Shown here in pieces: positions 41,470 through 49,606 of a DNA stretch of 64,000 nt (position 1 is its first letter; every line of letters begins with the position of its first letter). The notes under the pieces are model-generated. The model was given only the letters and a program-made list of their open reading frames with translations. It made no database searches and was not told the DNA's origin. The position numbers and the translations under genes were made by a program. This DNA comes from CAVVDY01 sp963815775 (GTDB lineage: Bacteria > Acidobacteriota > Terriglobia > Terriglobales > Acidobacteriaceae), in assembly GCA_963815775.1 (NCBI GenBank), contig CAWFIB010000026.1:95868-159867 (forward strand). Reading direction: 5' to 3'.

Positions 41470-41588
41470 AACTCGACCAAGCGGCTTAGCTCGCCAGCAG
41501 TGCAACGCCGCTTGTACCACGAACACTACAGCGACCCAGCGCTGAGGACTGGACAAGTTCTTTGAGGAAGAGACGGGCCGCAATCGAC

Positions 41589-43112
41589 TCAGACGCCGAC
41601 CGGTTCGCCCTCCGGCTTGGTGGCGCCGGGTTGGGATGGCACGGGCGGAGTTGGCGGCTTCAGCCGTGCCTCTTTGACCGCACGATTACGCGCCGCACGC
41701 AGCTTCATGAACGATTTAGCCTCGGTGTAGAGACGCTTGCGATCGGTCGAATTGAATGCCGCATTGCGGACGATACGGAAAACCGCCTTGGGACGGAAGT
41801 AGTACTCGTCGTAGAAGCGATGCACCATCTCCATCACGTAGTCGCGCGGCAGGCCGGGGTACTCGATCATGGCCAGCTGGTGGCCGCCCTCGTCGACCAT
41901 CTGCGCGCCTTCGTTAACGATGAAGCCGTTCGACTTCGCGTAGTCGTACAACTCGGTGCCGGGGTAGGCGTGGGCCACTGAGACCTGAATGGTTTCGACG
42001 TCGAGTTCCTTGGCGAAGTCGATGGTGGTGCGAATGGTCTCCCGGGTCTCGCCGGGCAAGCCGAGGATGAAGTCGCCGTGCACCTTCAGCCCCAGCTTGC
42101 GGCAGTCCTTAGTGAACTGGCGTGCGCGCTCGACAGTCGCGCCCTTCTTGATGTTCTTCAGGATCTGCTGATCGCCGGACTCATAACCCACGATGAGCAG
42201 ACGGCAACCGGCATCCTTCATCGCTTTCAAAGTTTCGTAATCGGTGGTGACACGCGAAGTGCACGACCAGGTGATTCCCACCGGCTTCAGCTTGGAGCAA
42301 AGCTCAACGGTGCGCGCTTTCTGAATATTGAAGGTGTCGTCGTCGAAGAAGAATTCCTTAACGTTCGGCCAGTACTCTTTCGCCTTGGCCATCTCGCGCG
42401 CAACCGCGTCGCTGGAGCGCTTGCGCCACGGGTGACCGCTCAGGGTCTGGGGCCATAGGCAGAAGGTACACTGCGCCGGGCAGCCCCGCGTGGTGTAGAG
42501 CGCGACGTAGGGGTACAACAGGAACGGAACGTTGTAGCGGGTGACGTCGAGGTCGCGCTTGTATATGTCGACTACGTCGGGCAGGACATCGAGATCGGCA
42601 ACCGCCGGGCGATCGGGATTGTGAACGATCTGTCCATCGGGCCCGCGGTAAGAGATGCCCTGAATTTCGTTCAACGGCTTGCCGTTGGCGAATTCGACGG
42701 TCGCGAAGTCGAACTCACGCCGCACGATGAAGTCGATGGCCTGTCCCTCGCGCAGGGACTTCTCGGGCGCGGTGGTAACGGGCGGGCCGACGAAAGCGAC
42801 CTTCAGCTTGGGATTGGCCTCCTTCATCGCGGCTGCCAGGCGGATGTCGCCCGGCCATCCCGGGGTACTGGTGAACAGCACCAGGAATTCGTAATCCTTG
42901 CCGATACGGACGGTGTCCTCACCGCTGACATGGTGGGGAGGCGCGTCGAGCAAGCGTGAGCCTTCCAGCATTCCGGCCGGATAGGCGAGCCATACCGGAT
43001 ACCAGTAGGACTCGATTTCGCGCGTGGCCGGCCAGCGTGAGCTGGCGCCACCGTCGTAGTTCTCAAACGAGGGAGGGTTCAGAAACAGCGTCTTCAAAGG
43101 CATCTTCACCAT
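41589..43112 (-). CDS. hpnJ: Hopanoid biosynthesis radical SAM protein HpnJ
   Basis: 507 residues. It matches HpnJ from the start (LFLNPPSFENYDGGASSRWP, YWYPVWLAYPAGMLEGSRLL). A B12-binding-like N-terminal domain precedes the radical SAM domain with CPAQCTFC (CxxxCxxC) and FFFDDDTFNIQK. HpnJ is needed to form the cyclitol ether head group of bacteriohopanetetrol. No other hpn gene lies in the window. The last 35 residues form a basic/proline tail; its codons include a 16-nt match to the REP sequence GGCACGGCTGAAGCCG. Confidence 0.93.
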   Translation of the reverse strand: MVKMPLKTLFLNPPSFENYDGGASSRWPATREIESYWYPVWLAYPAGMLEGSRLLDAPPHHVSGEDTVRIGKDYEFLVLFTSTPGWPGDIRLAAAMKEANPKLKVAFVGPPVTTAPEKSLREGQAIDFIVRREFDFATVEFANGKPLNEIQGISYRGPDGQIVHNPDRPAVADLDVLPDVVDIYKRDLDVTRYNVPFLLYPYVALYTTRGCPAQCTFCLWPQTLSGHPWRKRSSDAVAREMAKAKEYWPNVKEFFFDDDTFNIQKARTVELCSKLKPVGITWSCTSRVTTDYETLKAMKDAGCRLLIVGYESGDQQILKNIKKGATVERARQFTKDCRKLGLKVHGDFILGLPGETRETIRTTIDFAKELDVETIQVSVAHAYPGTELYDYAKSNGFIVNEGAQMVDEGGHQLAMIEYPGLPRDYVMEMVHRFYDEYYFRPKAVFRIVRNAAFNSTDRKRLYTEAKSFMKLRAARNRAVKEARLKPPTPPVPSQPGATKPEGEPVGV

Positions 43113-43194
43113 TGTACTTTATTGCGCTGGCTCTTGGATGCAGGCCAACTACCTTGTGAATCACTAAGTTACCTAATGGACAGCGAACTGTAAC

Positions 43195-44562
43195 TTAGGG
43201 GGTGGGAATGGCCCAATTCTCCAGCTCACCGGTAATTCGCAAAAGCTGCAGTTCGGCCTTGGCGAGCTCATATTCGGCGTCCAGGTAAGCGGCGTATTTG
43301 TCGTTCATGTCCAGTTGCGCGTTTTGCTGATCACGGGGAGTGGCGGCCCCACTCTGCACCCGGGCCCCGACCGCGTCCAGTTCGCCCTGAGAGACCTGCC
43401 AGTCGAGCTTGGCGACGTCGCGCGCGGCCTGCAATTGCCGAATCGAGCGCTGTACCTTCAGCGCGTCTTCGCCCACCTGGTCCTTCGTCATGTCGACCTT
43501 CTTGTGCGCAATCATGGCGTCGGCGTCGGCTTGTTGCGCATGGGCCTTCTGCACGAAGTTCAGGAAAGGAAACTTCATGTTGAGGCCCGCTGCGAGATTG
43601 TTAGCGGAGTAGTTCTTGAAGTAGAGATCGTAATTATTGAACTTCGCCAGATAGGCATATTGGCTGGCCAAGTCGGCAAAAGGCCAGGTGGCGCGATGCT
43701 CGCCTTTGGCATTGGCATCGGCAGCCAGCGCCTGCTGCTCTTCCAGATGCACGGTGGGATTGTTGGCAATGGCGCGCGCGGAATAGTCGTCTTCCTGCGA
43801 GATCAAGGGCAACTCAGGAATGGTGCTGCCATCGATGGAGATCTCGGCAGGCGTCATGCCGACGAGCTTCGCCAGGTGCTCGCGCAGCACATCCTGCTGA
43901 CCCTCGGCCTCGGCGATGCGCAGGCGAATGCGCGCCGCCACCAACTGGCTCTTGGTGAGATCGAGTTGGCTGTCCACGCCTTCCTTCAGGCGCTCCTGCG
44001 AGATGTACTCCGCCTTGTCGGCCGCCTCCTGCGCTTTCTTCAGGGTGGCAATTTTTTCGGTGAGGTTATTCAACTCCTCGTAGCTCAGTGCTACGTCGAG
44101 GATGACACCGTTTTTCTTGTCCTCGATATCGAACGATTGCGCTTTCCAGTCGATCTTCGCGGCCTTGATGAATTGCCTTAGCGACAGATTGAACAGCGAC
44201 TGGGTAGTGGTGAAGTTGACAACCGAAGGAGCGGAGCCTTCCAGAGTCAGCGGAAATCCGTAGGAGTAGCCCAGCCCCGAACCAACCGTGAGTTGCGGCA
44301 GGTAATGGTTTTTCAGCTCCCGATAGGCTTTGTACGACCGCCACTGGCTGAGGACGGCAATTCCCATCACGCCGCTGCGTTGCAGAGCGAGTTCAATTGC
44401 CTGGTGAAAGGTGATCGGCCCGGTGACACTGGCCGGTTGCGCGGAGGCCTCGGATGTTTGGGCAAGCACCAGCGAGCCCGCGAGCAGGCAGGCGCCGAGC
44501 GCCAGCAGGCGCGCGCCACCGAGAGCCGAATTCAACTTGCGATGGACTGGTCTACCGGACAT
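43195..44562 (-). CDS. TolC-family outer membrane efflux protein
   Basis: About 455 residues from ATG at 44562 (the frame is open to 44700). A signal peptide (LLALGACLLAGSLVLAQ) is followed by two TolC repeats rich in coiled coil: ITFHQAIELALQRSG near the N-terminus and KVQRSIRQLQAARDVAKLDWQ near residue 370. It would form the trimeric outer-membrane channel. It is third in an operon after the adaptor and TPR genes (40-bp gap). Confidence 0.9.
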   Translation of the reverse strand: MSGRPVHRKLNSALGGARLLALGACLLAGSLVLAQTSEASAQPASVTGPITFHQAIELALQRSGVMGIAVLSQWRSYKAYRELKNHYLPQLTVGSGLGYSYGFPLTLEGSAPSVVNFTTTQSLFNLSLRQFIKAAKIDWKAQSFDIEDKKNGVILDVALSYEELNNLTEKIATLKKAQEAADKAEYISQERLKEGVDSQLDLTKSQLVAARIRLRIAEAEGQQDVLREHLAKLVGMTPAEISIDGSTIPELPLISQEDDYSARAIANNPTVHLEEQQALAADANAKGEHRATWPFADLASQYAYLAKFNNYDLYFKNYSANNLAAGLNMKFPFLNFVQKAHAQQADADAMIAHKKVDMTKDQVGEDALKVQRSIRQLQAARDVAKLDWQVSQGELDAVGARVQSGAATPRDQQNAQLDMNDKYAAYLDAEYELAKAELQLLRITGELENWAIPTP

Positions 44563-44602
44563 CTCTGGTTGAGTCCCGCCAGGAGTTGCGCCACGTCTGT
44601 TG

Positions 44603-45571
44603 CTAGTGCAGTTGATCGAGGGCCTTCCTGGCGCGGCCGAAGCCTGAAGCAAGAGAGAGCGAGGCCTGATATTCGACCGCGGCTTTCGCCTTGTCGCCAC
44701 TCTTCTCGTAGATCTCGCCGAGCAGATAGTGAGCGCGAAACGCCGGGGCCTCTTCCACCAGCCCTCCCGACGCCAGATAGGTTTTCACGTACTGCGTAGC
44801 TGCCGGAAAATCGCGTCCTGCCAGCAGCAGTTCGCCGGCTGCATCGTAATAGGTGACAGACGGCCGGTTGGTTTGTGCGAGCGCTGACTTAATCGCGCTC
44901 TGCATATCTTCCAGCCTTCCCTGCTGGCGGTAAAACGACGCCAGGCTCATCCAATACTGCGCCGGGTTCTGGGCCTTGCTGATGGCCGATTTCAAACTGC
45001 TCTCGGCATCGGCGTATTTCTTTTCCTTCTCGGACGCGATGGCCCGGATCCAGTCGGCGGCGGCCGGGTCGAAACTCTGCAGGTTCGATGCCTGGTTGCG
45101 CGCCTTGGCAATGCCACCACCCATGATGGCCGGCGCTTCCACGTAGTATTCCGACAAATCGGCGCGCGCCGAAACATTGCGGGGGTTGAGCTCAACGGCG
45201 CGTTCGAACTCATTCTTGGCCTTACGCGCCAGACCCGCAGCGGAAAGAGGATTTCCTATCTCTGCCGCTCTCTGTCCGTAGGCGCGACCCAGCCAGAGAT
45301 GATATTGGGAATCATCGCTTCGCAGGCTGACGGCCCGCTCGCCATTCTTGATGGCCGCGTCCCACTGCTCGATCGCGTAATAGGCCCGGGACAACATGTT
45401 GTACGACTCGGCATCGCTGCGGTTGGTCAATGCGCCGATCAGGTCGTTCATGCTCCCCGCAGACAACAGTTGCAGAGAGTCCATGGAGGCAGGACCGGCG
45501 GCCGAAAGACTGGCCGCAAGCAACCCGACCATTGCTGTGGCCAGGAATTTGGTCAAGCGAAGTTTCATCAA
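44603..45571 (-). CDS. Exported TPR-repeat protein in efflux operon
   Basis: 322 residues with a signal peptide (SLSAAGPAS). TPR-type helical repeats run through the protein (SYNMLSRAYYAIEQWDAAIKNGERA, YHLWLGRAYGQRAAE, LLGEIYEKSGDKAKAAVEYQ). Its start overlaps the adaptor stop by 4 bp, so they are translationally coupled. It probably acts as a periplasmic scaffold for the adaptor or channel. Confidence 0.85.
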   Translation of the reverse strand: MMKLRLTKFLATAMVGLLAASLSAAGPASMDSLQLLSAGSMNDLIGALTNRSDAESYNMLSRAYYAIEQWDAAIKNGERAVSLRSDDSQYHLWLGRAYGQRAAEIGNPLSAAGLARKAKNEFERAVELNPRNVSARADLSEYYVEAPAIMGGGIAKARNQASNLQSFDPAAADWIRAIASEKEKKYADAESSLKSAISKAQNPAQYWMSLASFYRQQGRLEDMQSAIKSALAQTNRPSVTYYDAAGELLLAGRDFPAATQYVKTYLASGGLVEEAPAFRAHYLLGEIYEKSGDKAKAAVEYQASLSLASGFGRARKALDQLH

Positions 45572-46824
45572 TTTACAACTTTCACTGGCATTCCAGATGA
45601 CAGCGACTGGGAGTTGATTGCGCCCAGCGCCAGAACCGCATGGTCCGACAACCCGGTGGTTATCTGAACCCGGGTGAGATCGGACACGGCTGTCTGCACA
45701 TCGCGGCGCTTCAGCTCTCCATTCACCACTTGAAACACGTAACGCCCGGCAGAGTCCTGGTGGATCGACTCTCGTGGGACGGTAAGAACATTTTGCTGGC
45801 GCTCGACGATGATGGCCACGGTGACGTTGGTGTTGGGCAGCAGCCGCAGATCAGAGTTGTCAACAATGCAGGTGACCTCGCCAACGTTGCGCGTGTTCCG
45901 TTGCACGATCACCGTAGGCAGCGAGTCCACCTCACCTTTCCATACCCGGCCGGGCAAGGCGTCCCAGGTCACCTCCACGGTTTGACCCTTGCGCAGGTTG
46001 CCAATCTCGGGCTCGTCGACAAATGCCCTGACCCTTACCTTATGCAGATCGGCAAGCTGAAGCAGCGGGTCCCCGGCATTCACGAAGCTGCCCTGCTTCA
46101 CCGGCAGGGAGTACACCATTCCGGCAAAGGGGGCGGTGATGTTCGAATTCCTCAACAAGGAGTTGGCGGCTGCGAGAGAGGCCTTAGCCTCTGCCTGCTG
46201 CGCTTGAACATGGCCGACCTCAGCCGATGAGTAGCGGTCCTTGAGCTTCTGCTGCAAAAGCTGAACATTGGCATCGGCAATCTTGAGCTGGTTGCGAGCC
46301 GCATCGACCTCGGCCTGGGAAGCAGCACCGGCTTGCAACAGGCGCTGCATGGCCTGCAGATTCCGCTCGGCCGCATCGCGGTCGGATTGCGCCTTGATCA
46401 ATGCATTGCGAGTGTTCAATACTTCTTCCTGGGTTCCGCCCTGGGAGACGGCATTCATGTCTGCCTGGGCACCGCGCAACTGGGCCTCGGCGCGGGCCGC
46501 CTGGGCACGGGCGTCGGCGTCCTGAAGCTGCAGCAGAAGCTGGCCGGCCTTGACCCAATCTCCCTGCTGAACCTCCAGCCGGGCAACCGTCGTGGCCGCC
46601 GGAGCATGCGCCTCAAAGTTGCTGATCGGCTCAATTTTGCCGTTGGTTGAGATGCTGGCAGTAATGGTTCCTATCTCCGCCGCTCCTACGCGAATGGCGA
46701 CCCGTGCCCGGCGCAACGAAATGAAAGCCGCCAGCACCACCACGGCCGATATCAAGCCGACGAGAATGACCCACGTCAGGCGGCCATTGACTCTGCCACG
46801 ACCTCTTTCAGTTGCTGCGACCAT
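45568..46824 (-). CDS. HlyD/RND-type membrane fusion (adaptor) protein
   Basis: 418 residues: one N-terminal membrane helix (about 15-40), lipoyl halves (ATTVARLEVQQGDWVKAGQLL and ITAPFAGMVYSLPVKQGSFV), a long coiled-coil hairpin (about 110-215), then beta-barrel and membrane-proximal domains ending PVKVVN. It links an inner-membrane pump to the TolC-type channel. The operon supplies adaptor, TPR protein and channel but no pump; the partner must be encoded elsewhere. Confidence 0.92.
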   Translation of the reverse strand: MVAATERGRGRVNGRLTWVILVGLISAVVVLAAFISLRRARVAIRVGAAEIGTITASISTNGKIEPISNFEAHAPAATTVARLEVQQGDWVKAGQLLLQLQDADARAQAARAEAQLRGAQADMNAVSQGGTQEEVLNTRNALIKAQSDRDAAERNLQAMQRLLQAGAASQAEVDAARNQLKIADANVQLLQQKLKDRYSSAEVGHVQAQQAEAKASLAAANSLLRNSNITAPFAGMVYSLPVKQGSFVNAGDPLLQLADLHKVRVRAFVDEPEIGNLRKGQTVEVTWDALPGRVWKGEVDSLPTVIVQRNTRNVGEVTCIVDNSDLRLLPNTNVTVAIIVERQQNVLTVPRESIHQDSAGRYVFQVVNGELKRRDVQTAVSDLTRVQITTGLSDHAVLALGAINSQSLSSGMPVKVVN

Positions 46825-47234
46825 CGATGTTTAAGCCTATGAGTATAGCCTAGTTAAACAGCTCTTCCGCCCACGCAGAAGGAGGTTTCGGGGTTGATTC
46901 TTGCGGTTCTCCGACGAGACGCCGCAGCAGTGCAACCGTTCACGCCGAAACCGGACGCCTATTTTTTGATGTGCTCGTGAAGCATACGACTCAACCGTCG
47001 CGTGACTTCGTCGGCAACCGAAACCGCCGCCGATCAGCGACCGTAGGCGCTTAAGAGATGTACCCGAGGCTGTACTCGCTTTCTGATAGGTTCCAAAGTG
47101 TCTACTACGTCAGCTACTCCAAATCTGTTCAACACCACGCTCAACTACTTGTCGCGGTGGGCACTGGGGCTCAATACGAGCGGCGTCGAAGATGGGTCAC
47201 GGATGCCCGTCCTCCCCCGCCTTACAATAGCACC
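46825..47234. other. Intergenic region, no gene seen
   Basis: About 410 bp between the divergent adaptor operon and queF. The queF frame is open upstream to 47058 but that part lacks conserved sequence and a ribosome site. No riboswitch-like preQ1 pattern was recognised. Confidence 0.5.
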
Positions 47235-47633
47235 ATGGCCAAGAGTAAGCGCTATACGCCGGAGCACGCCGAAGCCGGCCTGGATGCCAAGTTTCCCGAG
47301 ATCGAAACCTGGCCCAATCAGTTTCCAAACTATGAAATCGTTATTGACGTACCCGAGTTCACCTCGGTCTGCCCCAAGACAGGCCTACCTGACTTCGGCA
47401 CGCTCTGGATCCGTTACATGCCCGACCAGGAGTGCCTGGAGTTGAAGTCGCTGAAGGAATACCTCACCGCCTATCGCAACCTGGGCATCTTTCAGGAGAA
47501 TGTCGTCAACCGCGTACTCGAGGACGTGGTGCGTGCGACCAGGCCCAAGTGGGCGGAAGTGAAAGGAGAGTTTCGCCCGCGTGGCGGGATCGGAACGGTG
47601 GTGATTGCGAACTATCCGCGGCCGAAGAAGTAG
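47235..47633 (+). CDS. queF: NADPH-dependent 7-cyano-7-deazaguanine reductase QueF (type I)
   Basis: 132 residues, the unimodular (type I) QueF size. The catalytic Cys is in FTSVCPKTGLPDFG; the QueF motif (ECLELKSLKEYLTAYRN) follows, with the conserved Glu/His region replaced as usual by YRNLGIFQENVVNR. It reduces preQ0 to preQ1 in queuosine synthesis. The start ATG at 47235 opens the conserved region; the longer frame is not supported. Confidence 0.93.
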   Translation: MAKSKRYTPEHAEAGLDAKFPEIETWPNQFPNYEIVIDVPEFTSVCPKTGLPDFGTLWIRYMPDQECLELKSLKEYLTAYRNLGIFQENVVNRVLEDVVRATRPKWAEVKGEFRPRGGIGTVVIANYPRPKK

Positions 47634-47682
47634 CACAGGGGATTCCATACTGCCATTGTCCGATTCCGGACAGCCGCATCGA

Positions 47683-47937
47683 GAGCTGACCAACGTCGTG
47701 ACCATGATTTTGGGGCAAGGCTTCCGCACCATTGCGATCGGCATCGTAGCTGGGCTGATTGGCTCGCTGGTGCTGACGCGTGTGCTTCAGTCGCTGCTGT
47801 TTGGCGTGACCGCCACCGATCCTCTGACGTTCGCGGCGGTCATCCTGCTGCTGGTCGGGGCTGCGCTGCTGGCCTGCTACATTCCGGCACGCCGGGCGAG
47901 CAAGGTGGATCCGGTGGTGGCGCTGCGGTGTGAGTGA
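47683..47937 (+). pseudogene. C-terminal remnant of an FtsX/MacB-like permease (ADOP type)
   Basis: About 84 codons read MILGQGFRTIAIGIVAGLIGS, LTRVLQSLLFGVTATDPLTF, ACYIPARRASKVDPVVALR, the invariant C-terminus of acidobacterial duplicated orphan permeases. The preceding roughly 700 residues are missing, and the fragment begins 50 bp after queF. It marks an old deletion or insertion junction at the edge of the lower-GC island. Confidence 0.75.
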
Positions 47938-48025
47938 GGGGAAGCAAGACCCGGGACCCGGCAGCAGACCAATAATAGCGATTCTTTCAAGTCGAGGAGT
48001 ACATTGGGGCAACAGCCCATGCGCC

Positions 48026-48475
48026 TCACTCGTCGTAGTGACTAGCGCAAAGCTGTCGGTCGTAGTGAATGATCGCGATTCTAAACTGCTCCAACCATCC
48101 GGTGCGGCCGAGTACATTTCTCAGAAAATCGTACTGTGCGGTAAAGTAGAAACGAGCATCATACTCGCGTCCAAAGCACTCCATCGTGACGTCGTGCCCG
48201 TAAGCATCGAAGCTGGAACCGGTGGCAGTTATGAACCTTTTCAGTTCACCGTCCTGGATGGCTAGTCCAAGCTCCTCTCCATATTCTCGCTTAAAGATGC
48301 GAAACTCGGCTCCTGTATCTAGCTTTGCAAGCAGCCGCACGCTGAGTTCACCAACCTTCAGGGTCACTGGGATTGCGATGGCTCCGTCTACGTCATCACT
48401 GTACGACAGAATCTCACGAAATGTGATGCTAACCGGCAGATTACCAACCCCCAAAAGGTAGTCTGTCGGATTCAT
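48026..48475 (-). CDS. Retropepsin-like aspartic protease fold protein
   Basis: 149 residues. LLAKLDTGAEFRIF (D53-T54-G55) is the clan AA aspartic protease active-site loop, preceded by IAIPVTLKVGELSVRL, the expected first strands. A matching flap and the FLRNVLGRTGWLEQF block, which includes a hydrophobic-Gly motif, follow. Such single-domain proteins act as dimers. It overlaps the DUF5678 gene upstream by 35 bp, the tightest coupling in the window. Its target is unknown. Confidence 0.75.
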   Translation of the reverse strand: MNPTDYLLGVGNLPVSITFREILSYSDDVDGAIAIPVTLKVGELSVRLLAKLDTGAEFRIFKREYGEELGLAIQDGELKRFITATGSSFDAYGHDVTMECFGREYDARFYFTAQYDFLRNVLGRTGWLEQFRIAIIHYDRQLCASHYDE

Positions 48476-48872
48476 CTATCTTGACTACAAGCGGTCGCTC
48501 GGGTGATTCGGCAACAGCTGCAAAGACCTCTCGAGCGGAAGCACCGTGCGCCAACAATCTGTCCCCAAGTAGCGCAACCCACTGTCCGGCGTACTCATAC
48601 CTGTGCGACGAAATCCAATTCAACTCACGGTTGGTCCGTGTTTGTGTCGCTTGCCCGCGCAGAGATTCGATAACCGCTTTTGTTAGTCGCCTGTGCAAAT
48701 GCTGGTTCCTGAGATTTCTTACGCGACCTGCAGGGGCAGACGCCTGTACCACGCCTAGGCTCTGGAAGCGCATCTCGCCTAAGATCGAGCTAGGTCGTTC
48801 TGTGGAACCACCGAGATTGAGAACATTCGGAGGATCCTGAGATGACTGAATCAGTTGGGGGGAAGTGGCCAT
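48441..48872 (-). CDS. DUF5678-like protein
   Basis: 143 residues. The C-terminal 55 residues (ISSHRYEYAGQWVALLGDRLLAHGASAREVF, then PERPLVVKID) resemble DUF5678, a small domain often found next to retropepsin-like genes. The N-terminal 80 residues are basic and not recognised. The ATG is only 7 bp after the upstream stop, with GAGG overlapping that stop (translational coupling). Function unknown. Confidence 0.7.
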   Translation of the reverse strand: MATSPQLIQSSQDPPNVLNLGGSTERPSSILGEMRFQSLGVVQASAPAGRVRNLRNQHLHRRLTKAVIESLRGQATQTRTNRELNWISSHRYEYAGQWVALLGDRLLAHGASAREVFAAVAESPERPLVVKIDESDRLPFGGW

Positions 48873-48879
48873 ATTTGCC

Positions 48880-49587
48880 TCACGAAGGCAAGAGTTCGGT
48901 TAATCCTAACAGTCCCAGAACGGTGACCTCATCCTTGTAGATGCTCATTGCGATCTCAGAGAATCCCAACGAGGGCTCAAACGTTCGGTTTAGCCGGATA
49001 AAATAAGCTTTCTCGTAGCGCAATGACTTGTCGATCACCCAGGACGAGTCATTCCGATATACCGACAAGCCATACATTTCGGCGCTTCCAAGTTTCTCAA
49101 CGTTGACGAATTGTCGCATGACGCCTTGAAGATCCTGATCGCCCGACCTTACGTGCATGGCAAGCGCCACTTCTTGTTTCGCAACTTCGTAATCTGCGTT
49201 TTGCTTCAACACAGCTTGTACAGCATCAAACATTTCTATTAGGTTCGGGGCATCGGACCAGTCTGGATTGGCGGCGTCGAATGTTAGAGTTTCTAACCCT
49301 AATCTGATCGCAGCGCCCAGTTTAGGCACCGAAAAGGTTACCTGCAGGTCTCCAAGGCTCGTCGCTTGACTATTCCAAGAAATGTCTCCTAAACCAACGC
49401 CCCATTTCTTCAGTGAAGGCCCAATCGTTGTGATTAGCTTATTTGGAATCGTCCATGCGTCAAACAGAGGTCCGGCCAGATCTCCGCGGTATTGAAAAAA
49501 TGACTCCGGGATTTCAGCGACCTGCTTCTGCTCCATCTTGGTACCAAACCAATCCCTATTCCAGTATCGCTCCATTGCGTCGGACAA
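48880..49587 (-). CDS. Unrecognised protein, first gene of a three-gene operon
   Basis: 235 residues; ATG at 49587 or 49578. No family was recognised. Visible features: SFFQYRGDLAGPLFDAW at the N-terminus, mixed alpha/beta composition, EIAMSIYKDEVTVLGLLGL near the C-terminus, no signal peptide or membrane helix. Its base composition is visibly less GC-rich than the flanking carboxyltransferase. It leads the DUF5678 and retropepsin-like genes with gaps of 7 bp and then an overlap, so the three proteins probably act together. Confidence 0.7.
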   Translation of the reverse strand: MSDAMERYWNRDWFGTKMEQKQVAEIPESFFQYRGDLAGPLFDAWTIPNKLITTIGPSLKKWGVGLGDISWNSQATSLGDLQVTFSVPKLGAAIRLGLETLTFDAANPDWSDAPNLIEMFDAVQAVLKQNADYEVAKQEVALAMHVRSGDQDLQGVMRQFVNVEKLGSAEMYGLSVYRNDSSWVIDKSLRYEKAYFIRLNRTFEPSLGFSEIAMSIYKDEVTVLGLLGLTELLPS

Positions 49588-49606
49588 TACTACCTTGTTT
49601 CACTCC

